Origin: Prostheceraeus crozeri
Taxonomy: Eukaryota; Platyhelminthes; Polycladida; Euryleptidae
Direction of reading: 5' to 3'
Assembly (NCBI GenBank): GCA_907163375.1
Contig: CAJQUW010001420.1
Coordinates: 682,001-746,000, forward strand
Length of the DNA stretch: 64,000 bases
Shown here: piece by piece, positions 60,401 to 64,000 of the stretch
How positions within the stretch are numbered: the stretch's first letter is position 1
Layout: each line of letters starts with the position of its first letter
The notes under the pieces: generated by a model
Told to the model about the DNA's origin: nothing
The model's input: only the letters and a program-made list of their open reading frames with translations
Database searches by the model: none
Translations under genes and position numbers: made by a program

Positions 60401-63147
60401 TATATTAATATCTTTCCTGCCGACTTGAAGAGCTTTCATTTATCAGGTGTCCCACAAAAATCCCACAGAGGAAGTCCCGGACAGAAATGCGGCTATTTGT
60501 CTCTTAGTTTGCGAATGAACATTTTCTGGTTGTGTGGTACAAATTCCTAAGATTTGATGCTTGCATAAATACTATTTTCAAGTTCCCAAGTTCAAGTTTC
60601 TGCGCAAAGACACAAATATGTTTTCACATAATTTATTATCTTCCTCTTTGCATAATAGTTATATTCATGCTGTTTTACTTAACTTCAGACGTAACGAATG
60701 CACCTAGAAATATATGTCAGTCAACTATTTCTACTCATAGTTTATGGAAGAATATTTTCTCTTTTTTCTGTATTGTAATTTGTAAATCTAAGTTGCTGAT
60801 TATGTTTATCAATCGTGTTGCACAAATCCTAAAAACATAAGTTGGCGTCAAAACTATTTTCCTAACGATTCTCTTGAAGTCATGGTGTTCAAATTCAGTT
60901 TGTAATATTTGAAAGCTTTCGTTTGCAGTTGTGCGAAGAGCAACCTGAAGAAAGTGTCATTAGAATTGGGCGGAAAATCCCCATTGATCATCTTCGAAGA
61001 CGCTGACTTGACCAAGGCAGTCAGAATGGCATGTAACGGAGTTTTCTTCAACAAAGGAGAGAATTGCATCGCTGCCGGACGTATCTTCGTGGAGGAGACA
61101 ATCCATGACACTTTCGTAGAGCGTGTCATTGAAGAGGTGAAGAAGATGAAGATTGGAGATCCTCTGGACCGATCTACCGATCATGGCCCTCAGAACCATC
61201 GTGCACACATGGAGAAGTTGCAGGAGTATTGTGACGAAGGTGTAAAGGAGGGCGCGAGGTTGGTCTACGGTGGGAAACAAGTAGACCGCCCAGGTAAGGA
61301 GAGAGACCGATTCTTAAAGGATGCGCAGTTGACTCTAGACATTTTTAGATTAACATTTTACTGACGGTAGATATTACTGAAGTAGATATCTTTTGTTGAG
61401 GATTCTATGTTTCTTATGAAGTAAGCGAAACCCGTATTTCTAATAGAAGAATTAACTTCCTGAAATTGATTCTTGTAGTAAATGAACTTGTGCTAGTTTA
61501 TTCCATGCTGTTGCTTCAACGTCACTACCCTCCTCCTTGGGAGCTGACGATGTTGATGCTTTAAGGATGCCTTTCCTGTCGATGACATTTTCGGGGCTCG
61601 ACCTTCAGACCAAAAGATAACTAGGCCAAGCACTTTGCCAGTGTTCCACTGAGGCCACTTATGCTGTTGGACAGGCCAAGTTTCCATTCCGTTAGACGCA
61701 TTCAGATGATATGTGAAATAGGAACACTGATAGAATTAAAAACTTGTTCCTATTTTTTGTTGAGTTATGTGGAAACATAAGTTGCTGCGCTAAGATAAAG
61801 GGTTTCACACAATGATTTGCGAATGCTTCATAAAAGTAGCGGAAGTATCCACCATCTTCCTCCAGCAAATGGACAAAAGTGTAGAAAATTAGAAAACCCT
61901 CGCATGTTTTAAAAATGCGCAGTTAAGCACAAGAAATATGAATTCTTGACTATCCTTAGTCAAGCTATGTAGGACTGCAGACTTTCATGGTCATTATACT
62001 GACATCAGATTGGTGCCATGGATATCGAGTTGAATTGGTAAAATCTCATCCCTTCTATATACCTGAAAAAATAACAAGTTCATCATTTCTGATGTCACGA
62101 ATCCGTGACGCAATGGTTAACTGAAAACATACTTCGATTTCCTCTACTTCAGGTCTTTTCTTCGAACCCACCATCTTCACGGACGTGGAGGACAAGATGA
62201 TGATTGCCCAGGAGGAATCCTTTGGACCGATTATGATCATCTCCAAATTTAAGTGAGTGTGCACCTGTAGAAGCCATTTCAATGATTTTACAGAAGTTTT
62301 CAGTCTAAAATTTTCATGAAAATAATGAAATTCATCAGATAAATATCATTGGGTTACTCGGTGTAGATAAATATGATTATAGAAAGTAATCAATTCATAC
62401 ATTGATTGAAAATTACCTGTCTGTCTACATGTCCATTGCCCATGGAAGCAGGAACATCCTGATTGCATTCATGAAGGAATGTCCAGGGAAGCCAATTCCA
62501 AAACTTAGCCAAGAGAACATAGAAGTATTTCAAACAACTGATAGTACGTAGTCAATTGGCTATGTTAAATGTTTGTAATTCTGAAGATCTTGGACTTAAA
62601 CACGTTCTTATTTAATGCAGAGCTGCTTCTACCAAAATATTGTCTTCATAAGAGACTAAGTTACAGCTTCACATTGGGTCAATGTGGGAGATGCAAGAAC
62701 AGATTTCACTCAGAATTTCGTAAAGCTTTAGAAACTGTGATCAATCATCTGCTTGAGGATCTGCAAATCTGTTGTGAATTTGTTGCATTACAATTTAGAA
62801 AAGCTAACTTTCTCGGGTGTAATACTCGACTCGGCGTTTCAATTCCCCGATACTGCCGTATTGGTGCAACCACCTGTGACAATATGCCATGAACTCATAT
62901 TAAATTGAACAGCATGTCCAAATGCCATATTTCTTTTTCATTTTCAGAGATTTCGATGAGGCCATTCAACGGGGCAATGATACTGAGTTTGGATTGGCTT
63001 CAGGAGTCTTCACGAGGGATATTTCCAAGGCTTTAAGAGCTGCAGACAGAATCCAAGCAGGAACAGTATTCGTCAACACCTACAACAAGACCGATGTAGC
63101 TGCACCATTCGGCGGCTTCAAGCAGTCGGGCTTCGGCAAAGATCTCG
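33302..63147 (+). CDS. ALDH1L1: 10-formyltetrahydrofolate dehydrogenase, 15 coding exons, last exon outside window
   Basis: This enzyme oxidises 10-formyltetrahydrofolate to tetrahydrofolate and CO2 with NADP+. The N-terminal domain removes the formyl group, a phosphopantetheine arm on the middle domain carries it, and the C-terminal aldehyde dehydrogenase oxidises it. Fifteen GT-AG exons give 879 full codons plus one base with no frame break. Domains: formyltransferase about 1-310 (His106, Asp142), carrier about 315-395 (Ser352 in GAGSMDV), ALDH about 415 to the end (Glu670 in LELGGK, Cys704 in GENCIAAGR). The family is about 902 residues, so only the final short exon is missing. The frame begins MKIAIIGQS without a visible mitochondrial leader, which fits the cytosolic ALDH1L1 type. 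Invertebrates often have a single ALDH1L gene, so orthology to ALDH1L1 versus ALDH1L2 is not settled. Confidence 0.95.
33572..34077 (+). mobile_element. 600-bp MITE family, copy C, in ALDH1L intron 1
   Basis: Starts CACAGAGTTAGACAGG and ends CATCTAATTCTGTG. Flanks GGGGGTAT and GGGTGTAA match at 6 of 8 positions. It is about 100 bases shorter and more diverged than copies A and D, so it is among the older members. It fills more than half of the 921-base intron 1. Confidence 0.75.
34350..34584 (+). CDS. ALDH1L1: ALDH1L coding exon 2
   Basis: Residues 43-121. Carries [20 protein letters not shown]-like [13 protein letters not shown] and the catalytic block [19 protein letters not shown], where His106 sits at exactly the family position. 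The acceptor is TTTTCAG and the donor ATTG|GTAAGT. Enters in phase 1 and leaves in phase 2, splitting the Trp121 codon. Confidence 0.95.
34741..36235. mobile_element. Possible hAT-like element in intron 2, with a nested foldback
   Basis: The left end CAGGCGAAAAAACCGGCC is mirrored at the right by GGCCGTTTTTTTCGCC. More inverted material (ATAAATAATT, GAAACCGG) follows on both sides. Flanks TTACTGAA and ATACGGAA match at 6 of 8 positions. The foldback at 34837-35565 lies within it. The internal sequence is non-coding. Boundaries are tentative. Confidence 0.5.
34837..35565. mobile_element. Long foldback MITE (TA-flanked) in ALDH1L intron 2
   Basis: GTCCGGCAGCCAGAACGAG at the left and CTCGCTCTGGCTGCCGGAC at the right are the ends of two inverted arms about 280-300 bp long. 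They are highly similar throughout, for example TTTTCTCTGATTAAACGAAA against TTTCGTTTAATCAGAGAAAA, around a loop of about 150 bases. TA borders each end (34835-34836, 35566-35567). There is no coding capacity. It would fold into a long RNA hairpin in the pre-mRNA. Confidence 0.9.
36317..36928 (+). mobile_element. 600-bp MITE family, copy D, in ALDH1L intron 2
   Basis: Starts CACAGAATTAGATTCATCTG and ends ATTTAATTCTGTG, with a perfect 8-bp duplication GCTTGAAT (36309-36316 and 36929-36936). Nearly the same length and sequence as copy A. The right end lies about 115 bases before exon 3. Confidence 0.92.
37045..37210 (+). CDS. ALDH1L1: ALDH1L coding exon 3
   Basis: Residues 121-176. [20 protein letters not shown] is followed by DTG with the catalytic Asp142, at the same number as in the mammalian enzyme. 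It closes the formyltransferase catalytic half ([15 protein letters not shown]). The acceptor is TTTCCAG and the donor ATG|GTAAGA, leaving in phase 0. Confidence 0.95.
37211..39446 (+). other. ALDH1L intron 3, no element recognised
   Basis: About 2.2 kb of AT-rich intron with no boundary I can define. It holds a run of ten G at about 38262-38271 and no other simple repeat of note. Confidence 0.5.
39447..39638 (+). CDS. ALDH1L1: ALDH1L coding exon 4
   Basis: Residues 177-240, phase 0 at both ends. Contains [20 protein letters not shown] and [15 protein letters not shown], the conserved link to the C-terminal formyltransferase subdomain. The acceptor is CTTGCAG and the donor GAG|GTAAGA. Confidence 0.95.
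39707..39841 (+). CDS. ALDH1L1: ALDH1L coding exon 5
   Basis: Residues 241-285, phase 0. Encodes the oligonucleotide-binding-fold part of the formyltransferase C-terminal subdomain ([10 protein letters not shown] to [13 protein letters not shown]). It is separated from exon 4 by an intron of only 68 bases and followed by the largest intron (8.4 kb). The donor is TTT|GTGAGT. Confidence 0.92.
41024..42088 (+). CDS. DD41D Tc1/mariner-superfamily transposase, 354 aa, intact
   Basis: DNA cut-and-paste transposase acting on the flanking inverted repeats. The N-terminal helix-turn-helix region (residues 1-70: [11 protein letters not shown], then [20 protein letters not shown]) resembles the DUF4817-type DNA-binding domain seen in many invertebrate transposases, followed by GRPRS, a common linker motif. 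The catalytic Asp residues are 157 (IVWSDEASF), 245 ([10 protein letters not shown]) and 287 ([12 protein letters not shown]). The last two are separated by 41 residues, so the triad is DD41D, as in the rosa-like group. Length is normal for the superfamily, and no stop or frameshift is seen. It is in the same orientation as ALDH1L, within its intron. A related dead fragment lies at 1351-1790. Confidence 0.92.
   Translation: MSGHLKDDQRKWILKSFWKNKNAEKVRMEWRDAFHSNPPSRFAIYRIRDKFEKTGSVENAPKSGRPRSVSITSNEELVAQTFVQSPKKSTRRASLELDISLSSTWRLMRKVELKPYRPRLLQHLLPDDAERRLQFAVLMLSEIRENPDLLDKIVWSDEASFNLSGHVNRHNCVYWFPENPHMVSTNELNQPGLTVWAGMSSNGVIGPVFFERTVTAEVYLQMLQSFAIPEMQSLNNFNELYFQQDGAPAHFAVSVRSYLNDNFPGKWIGRCGSILWPPRSPDLTPMDFFFWGVVKEKVYGRKPHTLSQLRSYITDACQEISDDRNLCRTVCHSVAERLQECADVHGGHFEHLRS
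42164..42462. mobile_element. ~300-bp inverted-repeat element nested in the mariner
   Basis: The 35-bp terminal inverted repeats (TTAGGAAACCAAGCAAAC at the left, GTTTACATGGTTTCCTAA at the right) differ at 5 positions. Inside are a near-perfect 55-bp palindrome at 42222-42276 (centre AAGCTT) and two direct copies of ATGTCAGCTGTTCTTCC 89 bases apart (42304, 42393). It is non-coding and sits between the transposase stop codon and the right terminus. Confidence 0.8.
43036..43464 (+). mobile_element. 5'-truncated LINE copy in ALDH1L intron 5
   Basis: It matches the C-terminal end and 3' UTR of the LINE at 12356-16210, in the opposite orientation. It starts inside ORF2 ([19 protein letters not shown]) and runs to the 3' end (GAAAATTCAGTAAAAAAA). 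A deletion of about 20 bases near 43185 breaks the frame. 5' truncation with an intact 3' end is normal for LINE insertion. It confirms the family's 3' boundary. Confidence 0.88.
43479..44545. mobile_element. hAT non-autonomous element, 1067 bp, in ALDH1L intron 5
   Basis: The left end CATTGGTGGGCAACC and right end GTTGCTCACCACTG are inverted. The CA(G)TGGTGGGCAA form is a common hAT terminus. The 8-bp duplication ATCTATGC is perfect (43471-43478, 44546-44553). GGCCACC-rich subterminal motifs occur at both ends. No transposase recognised. It inserted within 15 bases of the LINE copy's A-rich tail. Confidence 0.9.
44554..45607 (+). other. ALDH1L intron 5 segment, nothing recognised
   Basis: No element boundary seen. 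A + strand open frame (44850-45059) has ordinary-looking composition but no recognised motif, and the exon 5/6 junction leaves no room for an extra ALDH1L exon. Confidence 0.4.
45608..46042. repeat. Long inverted repeat (foldback) in ALDH1L intron 5
   Basis: Two arms of about 190 bp are inverted copies around a loop of roughly 60 bases centred near 45825. Shared stretches include AAGTATTTTGACTG, TTCATGTTTGGTATCTTCAG, AATCCTTGTGATGCA and ACACAAACAAT. Similarity is high but not perfect along the whole arm. No target duplication was fixed and no protein is encoded. Confidence 0.8.
46050..46330 (+). pseudogene. RTE-like LINE 3' end with GAT-repeat tail
   Basis: The frame [20 protein letters not shown], then [18 protein letters not shown], matches the common C-terminal end of RTE/BovB-like and related retroelement RTs (WAGHVARMxDNRW and GRPxxRWxDD). 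After one stop the frame continues [15 protein letters not shown], the usual last residues. A (GATGAT)n microsatellite follows at about 46301-46324, a typical RTE 3' tail. 5'-truncated and abutting the foldback at its left. Confidence 0.75.
46331..47449 (+). other. ALDH1L intron 5 segment, nothing recognised
   Basis: AT-rich, no supported gene or repeat boundary. Confidence 0.4.
47458..48048 (-). mobile_element. 600-bp MITE family, copy E, in ALDH1L intron 5
   Basis: Inverse orientation to copies A-D. Starts CACAGAATTAAATATTTTG and ends GATGAATCTAAGTCTGTG. The 8-bp duplication CTGCTGTC is perfect (47450-47457, 48049-48056). It lies about 225 bases before exon 6. Confidence 0.92.
48274..48402 (+). 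CDS. ALDH1L1: ALDH1L coding exon 6
   Basis: Residues 286-328, phase 0. [20 protein letters not shown] continues exon 5 without a gap when compared with the family, so no exon is hidden in the 8.4-kb intron. The rest is the acidic linker to the carrier domain ([11 protein letters not shown]). The acceptor is AATTTTAG and the donor AAG|GTAGAT, which is weaker than the others. Confidence 0.93.
48473..48558 (+). CDS. ALDH1L1: ALDH1L coding exon 7 (carrier domain, phosphopantetheine Ser)
   Basis: Residues 329-357. [20 protein letters not shown] is followed by AGSMDV, where Ser352 is the expected site for the 4'-phosphopantetheine arm (Ser354 in the rat enzyme). The preceding intron is 70 bases. 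The donor is TCG|GTAGGA; the exon leaves in phase 2, splitting Arg357. Confidence 0.95.
48660..49558 (-). mobile_element. Broken mariner in ALDH1L intron 7
   Basis: The right end carries a mariner terminal repeat: the reverse complement begins CGAGGTGTGATCAAAAAGTA, next to TA at 49559-49560. The matching left repeat was not found near 48560-48660, so that end is lost. The transposase is internally deleted. It lies about 100 bases after the exon 7 donor. Confidence 0.8.
48669..49319 (-). pseudogene. mariner transposase, internally deleted (216 codons)
   Basis: The N-terminus is a good mariner DNA-binding region: [20 protein letters not shown], then [20 protein letters not shown] and GRPSTSTD, followed by a second helix-turn-helix part ([40 protein letters not shown]). 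It then jumps in other frames to a scrap of the C-terminus. The catalytic aspartates are missing. Usual length is about 345 residues. Not active. Confidence 0.85.
49578..49745. repeat. Degenerate 32-bp minisatellite in intron 7
   Basis: About four to five imperfect units share TTGGTCCACAATTCACATGG and GGGTGTTGTT. The two best units, at about 49653-49716, are both 32 bases long. Confidence 0.55.
50533..50677 (+). CDS. ALDH1L1: ALDH1L coding exon 8
   Basis: Residues 357-405: helix 3 and the end of the carrier domain ([20 protein letters not shown], then [12 protein letters not shown]). It leaves in phase 0 at GCG|GTGAGT. A hAT-like MITE starts 13 bases past the exon end, and its 8-bp target duplication overlaps the donor's downstream bases. 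Confidence 0.93.
50690..51282. mobile_element. hAT-like MITE abutting the exon 8 splice donor
   Basis: The left end CAAGTGTTGCGGAAGC and right end GCTTCCGCAACCCTG are inverted. Flanks GTTAAAGA (50682-50689) and GTTAGAGA (51283-51290) match at 7 of 8 positions. GGAAGC motifs recur inside each end. No protein. The left target duplication overlaps donor positions +5 to +12. Confidence 0.8.
51424..51671 (+). CDS. ALDH1L1: ALDH1L coding exon 9
   Basis: Residues 406-488. Start of the aldehyde dehydrogenase domain: [33 protein letters not shown] and [20 protein letters not shown]. Leaves in phase 2 at CAA|GTGAGT. Confidence 0.95.
51731..51952 (+). CDS. ALDH1L1: ALDH1L coding exon 10
   Basis: Residues 488-562. 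[39 protein letters not shown] and [11 protein letters not shown] are strongly family-like. The intron before it is only 59 bases. Leaves in phase 2 at GG|GTAAAT. Confidence 0.95.
52622..53541 (+). mobile_element. hAT transposon, 920 bp, in ALDH1L intron 10
   Basis: CAGAGCCCGGAACTTAAGGC at the left and GCCTGAAGTTCCGGGCTTTG at the right are inverted termini. The 8-bp duplication ATTATAAC is perfect (52614-52621, 53542-53549). Many ATGCCT motifs occur near both ends, typical hAT subterminal repeats. The interior is the C-terminal part of a hAT transposase. Confidence 0.93.
52781..53439 (+). pseudogene. hAT transposase C-terminal half
   Basis: The + strand frame reads [20 protein letters not shown], a stop near 52917, then an open stretch (52984-53439) ending [20 protein letters not shown] and [20 protein letters not shown]. 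TRWxTW and the final VERTFSxLKxILSDRKxSL block are the hAT core and dimerisation motifs. The N-terminal BED finger and most of the RNase H-like catalytic core are missing, so it cannot act alone. Confidence 0.85.
53550..54214 (+). other. ALDH1L intron 10 segment, nothing recognised
   Basis: AT-rich, no supported feature. Confidence 0.4.
54223..54466. mobile_element. Small hAT-like MITE, 244 bp
   Basis: The left end CAGTAGCGGATCTAG and right end TTGGATCCGTGGCAG are inverted with mismatches. The CAGTGGCGGATCCAG form is a common DNA-transposon terminus. Flanks GTAGTGAT and GCAGTGAC match at 6 of 8 positions. Non-coding. Confidence 0.6.
54475..55299 (+). other. ALDH1L intron 10 segment, nothing recognised
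   Basis: Slightly less AT-rich around 54900-55150 but with no recognised motif. Confidence 0.4.
55300..55837 (-). pseudogene. L2/CR1-like LINE C-terminal fragment
   Basis: The minus strand reads [60 protein letters not shown], and after a frame change [12 protein letters not shown], a stop in place of Trp, and [20 protein letters not shown]. This is the standard end of CR1/L2-type ORF2 proteins. It belongs to a different family from the LINE at 12356-16210. 5'-truncated and decayed. Confidence 0.8.
56337..56530 (+). CDS. ALDH1L1: ALDH1L coding exon 11
   Basis: Residues 562-627. Holds the ALDH motif [14 protein letters not shown] and the cofactor-binding [17 protein letters not shown], then [13 protein letters not shown]. 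The acceptor is CCTCTAG and the donor CAG|GTAAGA, phase 1. Confidence 0.95.
56596..56689 (+). CDS. ALDH1L1: ALDH1L coding exon 12
   Basis: Residues 627-658. [17 protein letters not shown] contains the GFTGS nucleotide-binding turn of ALDHs. The preceding intron is 65 bases. Leaves in phase 2 at AAG|GTGAGA, with the Ser658 codon completed by the next exon. Confidence 0.94.
56690..60928 (+). other. ALDH1L intron 12
   Basis: A 4.2-kb intron. It holds an AT dinucleotide run near 57026-57040 and the pair of direct repeats at 57812-58660. The rest (56690-57810 and 58661-60928) shows no element boundary or coding frame I can support. Confidence 0.5.
57812..58660. repeat. Diverged direct repeat, two ~370-bp copies, period ~465 bp
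   Basis: Copy 1 is about 57812-58185 and copy 2 about 58272-58660. Shared blocks include ATTCAAC(G/A)CAGCAAA, CTAGAAGGACAA, GTAAGTCGTTCTGTT, TTCAGATGATAAGAG and CTACCAGGTGTGT. Divergence is high with several gaps. Old tandem duplication or two old copies of one repeat. Confidence 0.75.
60929..61293 (+). CDS. ALDH1L1: ALDH1L coding exon 13 (ALDH active site)
   Basis: Residues 658-780, the largest exon. [16 protein letters not shown] holds the general base Glu670, and [18 protein letters not shown] holds the nucleophile Cys704, both three residues lower than in the rat enzyme. [15 protein letters not shown] also matches the family. The acceptor is TTTGCAG and the donor CAG|GTAAGG, phase 1. Confidence 0.96.
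61294..62152 (+). other. ALDH1L intron 13, with a possible retroelement scrap
   Basis: Minus-strand 61493-61687 reads [20 protein letters not shown], faintly like the region after integrase in gypsy-like polyproteins. Too short and too diverged to call. Otherwise nothing recognised. Confidence 0.3.
62153..62252 (+). CDS. ALDH1L1: ALDH1L coding exon 14
   Basis: Residues 780-813. [20 protein letters not shown] and [11 protein letters not shown] include the conserved EESFGP turn. The acceptor is ACTTCAG and the donor TAA|GTGAGT, phase 2. Confidence 0.95.
62440..62690 (-). mobile_element. Very old fragment of the LINE, in ALDH1L intron 14
   Basis: It matches the C-terminal region of the LINE at 12530-12800 in the same orientation: GGGAAGCCAATTCCAAA, GATAGTACGTA and ATGCAGAGCTGCTTCTACC are kept, with many changes and a deletion between. 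No reading frame survives. Confidence 0.65.
62948..63147 (+). CDS. ALDH1L1: ALDH1L coding exon 15
   Basis: Residues 813-879 and one base of 880. [40 protein letters not shown] and [11 protein letters not shown] are near-invariant family motifs. The donor is CTCG|GTGAGT. The family needs about 18 more residues, which are not found before 64000. Confidence 0.95.
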
Positions 63148-64000
63148 GTGAGTTCGTCTGTCGACGTTCATTTGATTTAGAATTCTATTGAAGACGGAAC
63201 TGAACAGGAGACACTCGGAATGTGTTGAGTTTTATGCCTTCGACAAATTGTAATTGGAAGGCAAGGTACTTTTCAATTCATGAAATAGTGACTATTCGGG
63301 ACGTTCATAATTTCAATGAACATCGGAGTAGTGAACTTTCTCTATTAATTAATGTGTTGTCACTTCGTTCGACTATCTTCAGGCAGCTGTAATTGCACCA
63401 ATGATGAAATTGGTTGATGGTTTCCAAACTTCGTCTGAAGAATTGCGATTATTGAATCGATTAACTTACTTGATTATGTGGACGATTCATATTATGATGA
63501 AGAGTTTATTTATCATTAACTGAAATTCAAAGGCGAAGAATTAGAAAAATAATTCGCTAATGCAAAATTTGATTTTTGGAGAATTACTTTTCTCACGCGT
63601 GCTAATTCTTGGCTTTTTTCTCTTCATCTCATGACTTGAATGGTTCCTATAATCAAGGAAGAAGTTAATTGTTCACTGAATCTTCAAGCAAGCAATTTAC
63701 TCGTAGAATATCGTTGTCAATCAATTTGATCACGTGGTGCACTGATGAGTGGGTCCTTTCTTGCAACAGCATGTTTTTTGAGCGACAATGCCAACGCAGC
63801 AATGAAAGCATGCACAGCGGTTATTAAACATTAATTGCAATTATTTGGTGCTTACCAATTTATGATTTTAAATTCTAAAAAGATTCCAAGTTTGAAGTAA
63901 TAATGTTTTTTGTAAATAGGTTCTTTCTTTCCTATGTTCTCATCATCATTTCTTGTAATAGTTATGTGCGTATGAATGAATTGTATACTTACGTTTACGT
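63148..64000 (+). other. ALDH1L intron 15, open at the window edge
   Basis: No segment here encodes the expected family tail (a short exon beginning Glu-Ala and ending in Tyr). An acceptor-like TCTTCAG at 63376-63382 leads to a stop after a few unrelated residues. The final exon must lie beyond 64000. Confidence 0.7.

Noticed and set aside
61493-61687. Firm call of a gypsy-like polyprotein fragment
   Set aside because: The resemblance (WNTGKVLG region) is too short and no RT or integrase motif accompanies it. Kept only as a remark on intron 13.
63376-63440. Last ALDH1L exon at the TCTTCAG acceptor
   Set aside because: In the required phase it gives a few unrelated residues and a stop, not the conserved family tail.

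Overview
The window is invertebrate-style eukaryotic DNA. It is AT-rich, its real gene is broken into GT-AG exons, there are no operons or Shine-Dalgarno sites, and the ground between exons is packed with transposons and their decayed remains. The repeats (a CR1/Jockey-group LINE, an L2/CR1-like LINE end, an RTE-like end, Tc1/mariner, hAT, pogo/Tigger and many MITEs) fit an invertebrate metazoan. I cannot name the species.

The only host protein gene I can support is an ALDH1L-type 10-formyltetrahydrofolate dehydrogenase on the + strand. Fifteen coding exons run from 33302 to 63147 and keep one reading frame across every splice junction. They give 879 complete codons with all three modules: a formyltransferase/hydrolase with His106 and Asp142, an acyl-carrier domain with Ser352, and an aldehyde dehydrogenase with Glu670 and Cys704. 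Only the last few codons, expected from the family's 902-residue length, lie past the right edge.

The left half (1-33 kb) has no host gene I recognise. In order it holds: a decayed DD41D-type transposase fragment; a 21-bp degenerate minisatellite; a gypsy-like RT remnant; a 302-bp tandem duplication, each copy with a tRNA-like gene; an RNase H-bearing retroelement remnant; two hairpin MITEs; a nearly full-length but broken LINE and a truncated second copy; a 606-bp MITE; a 1.2-kb hAT; nested pogo/Tigger elements; a 3-kb TA-flanked element with repeated GTAACGCACGGAC motifs; a 53-bp micro-MITE; a SINE-like remnant and half of a foldback element.

The right half is the ALDH1L gene, whose introns act as a transposon sink. 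Intron 5 alone (8.4 kb) carries an intact DD41D mariner-like element with a 354-residue uninterrupted transposase, a MITE nested in that element, a LINE 3' end, a hAT with perfect 8-bp target duplications, a long inverted repeat, an RTE-like end and one member of the 600-bp MITE family. Another hAT-like MITE starts 13 bases past a splice donor, so its target duplication overlaps the donor consensus. The short introns (4, 6, 9 and 11, 59-71 bp) are free of insertions.

The most unusual signals are a six-member MITE family with 8-bp target duplications that includes a 53-bp copy made of little more than the two termini; two long foldbacks in ALDH1L introns that would make long double-stranded RNA in the pre-mRNA; and an in-frame TAG shared by two separate LINE copies.
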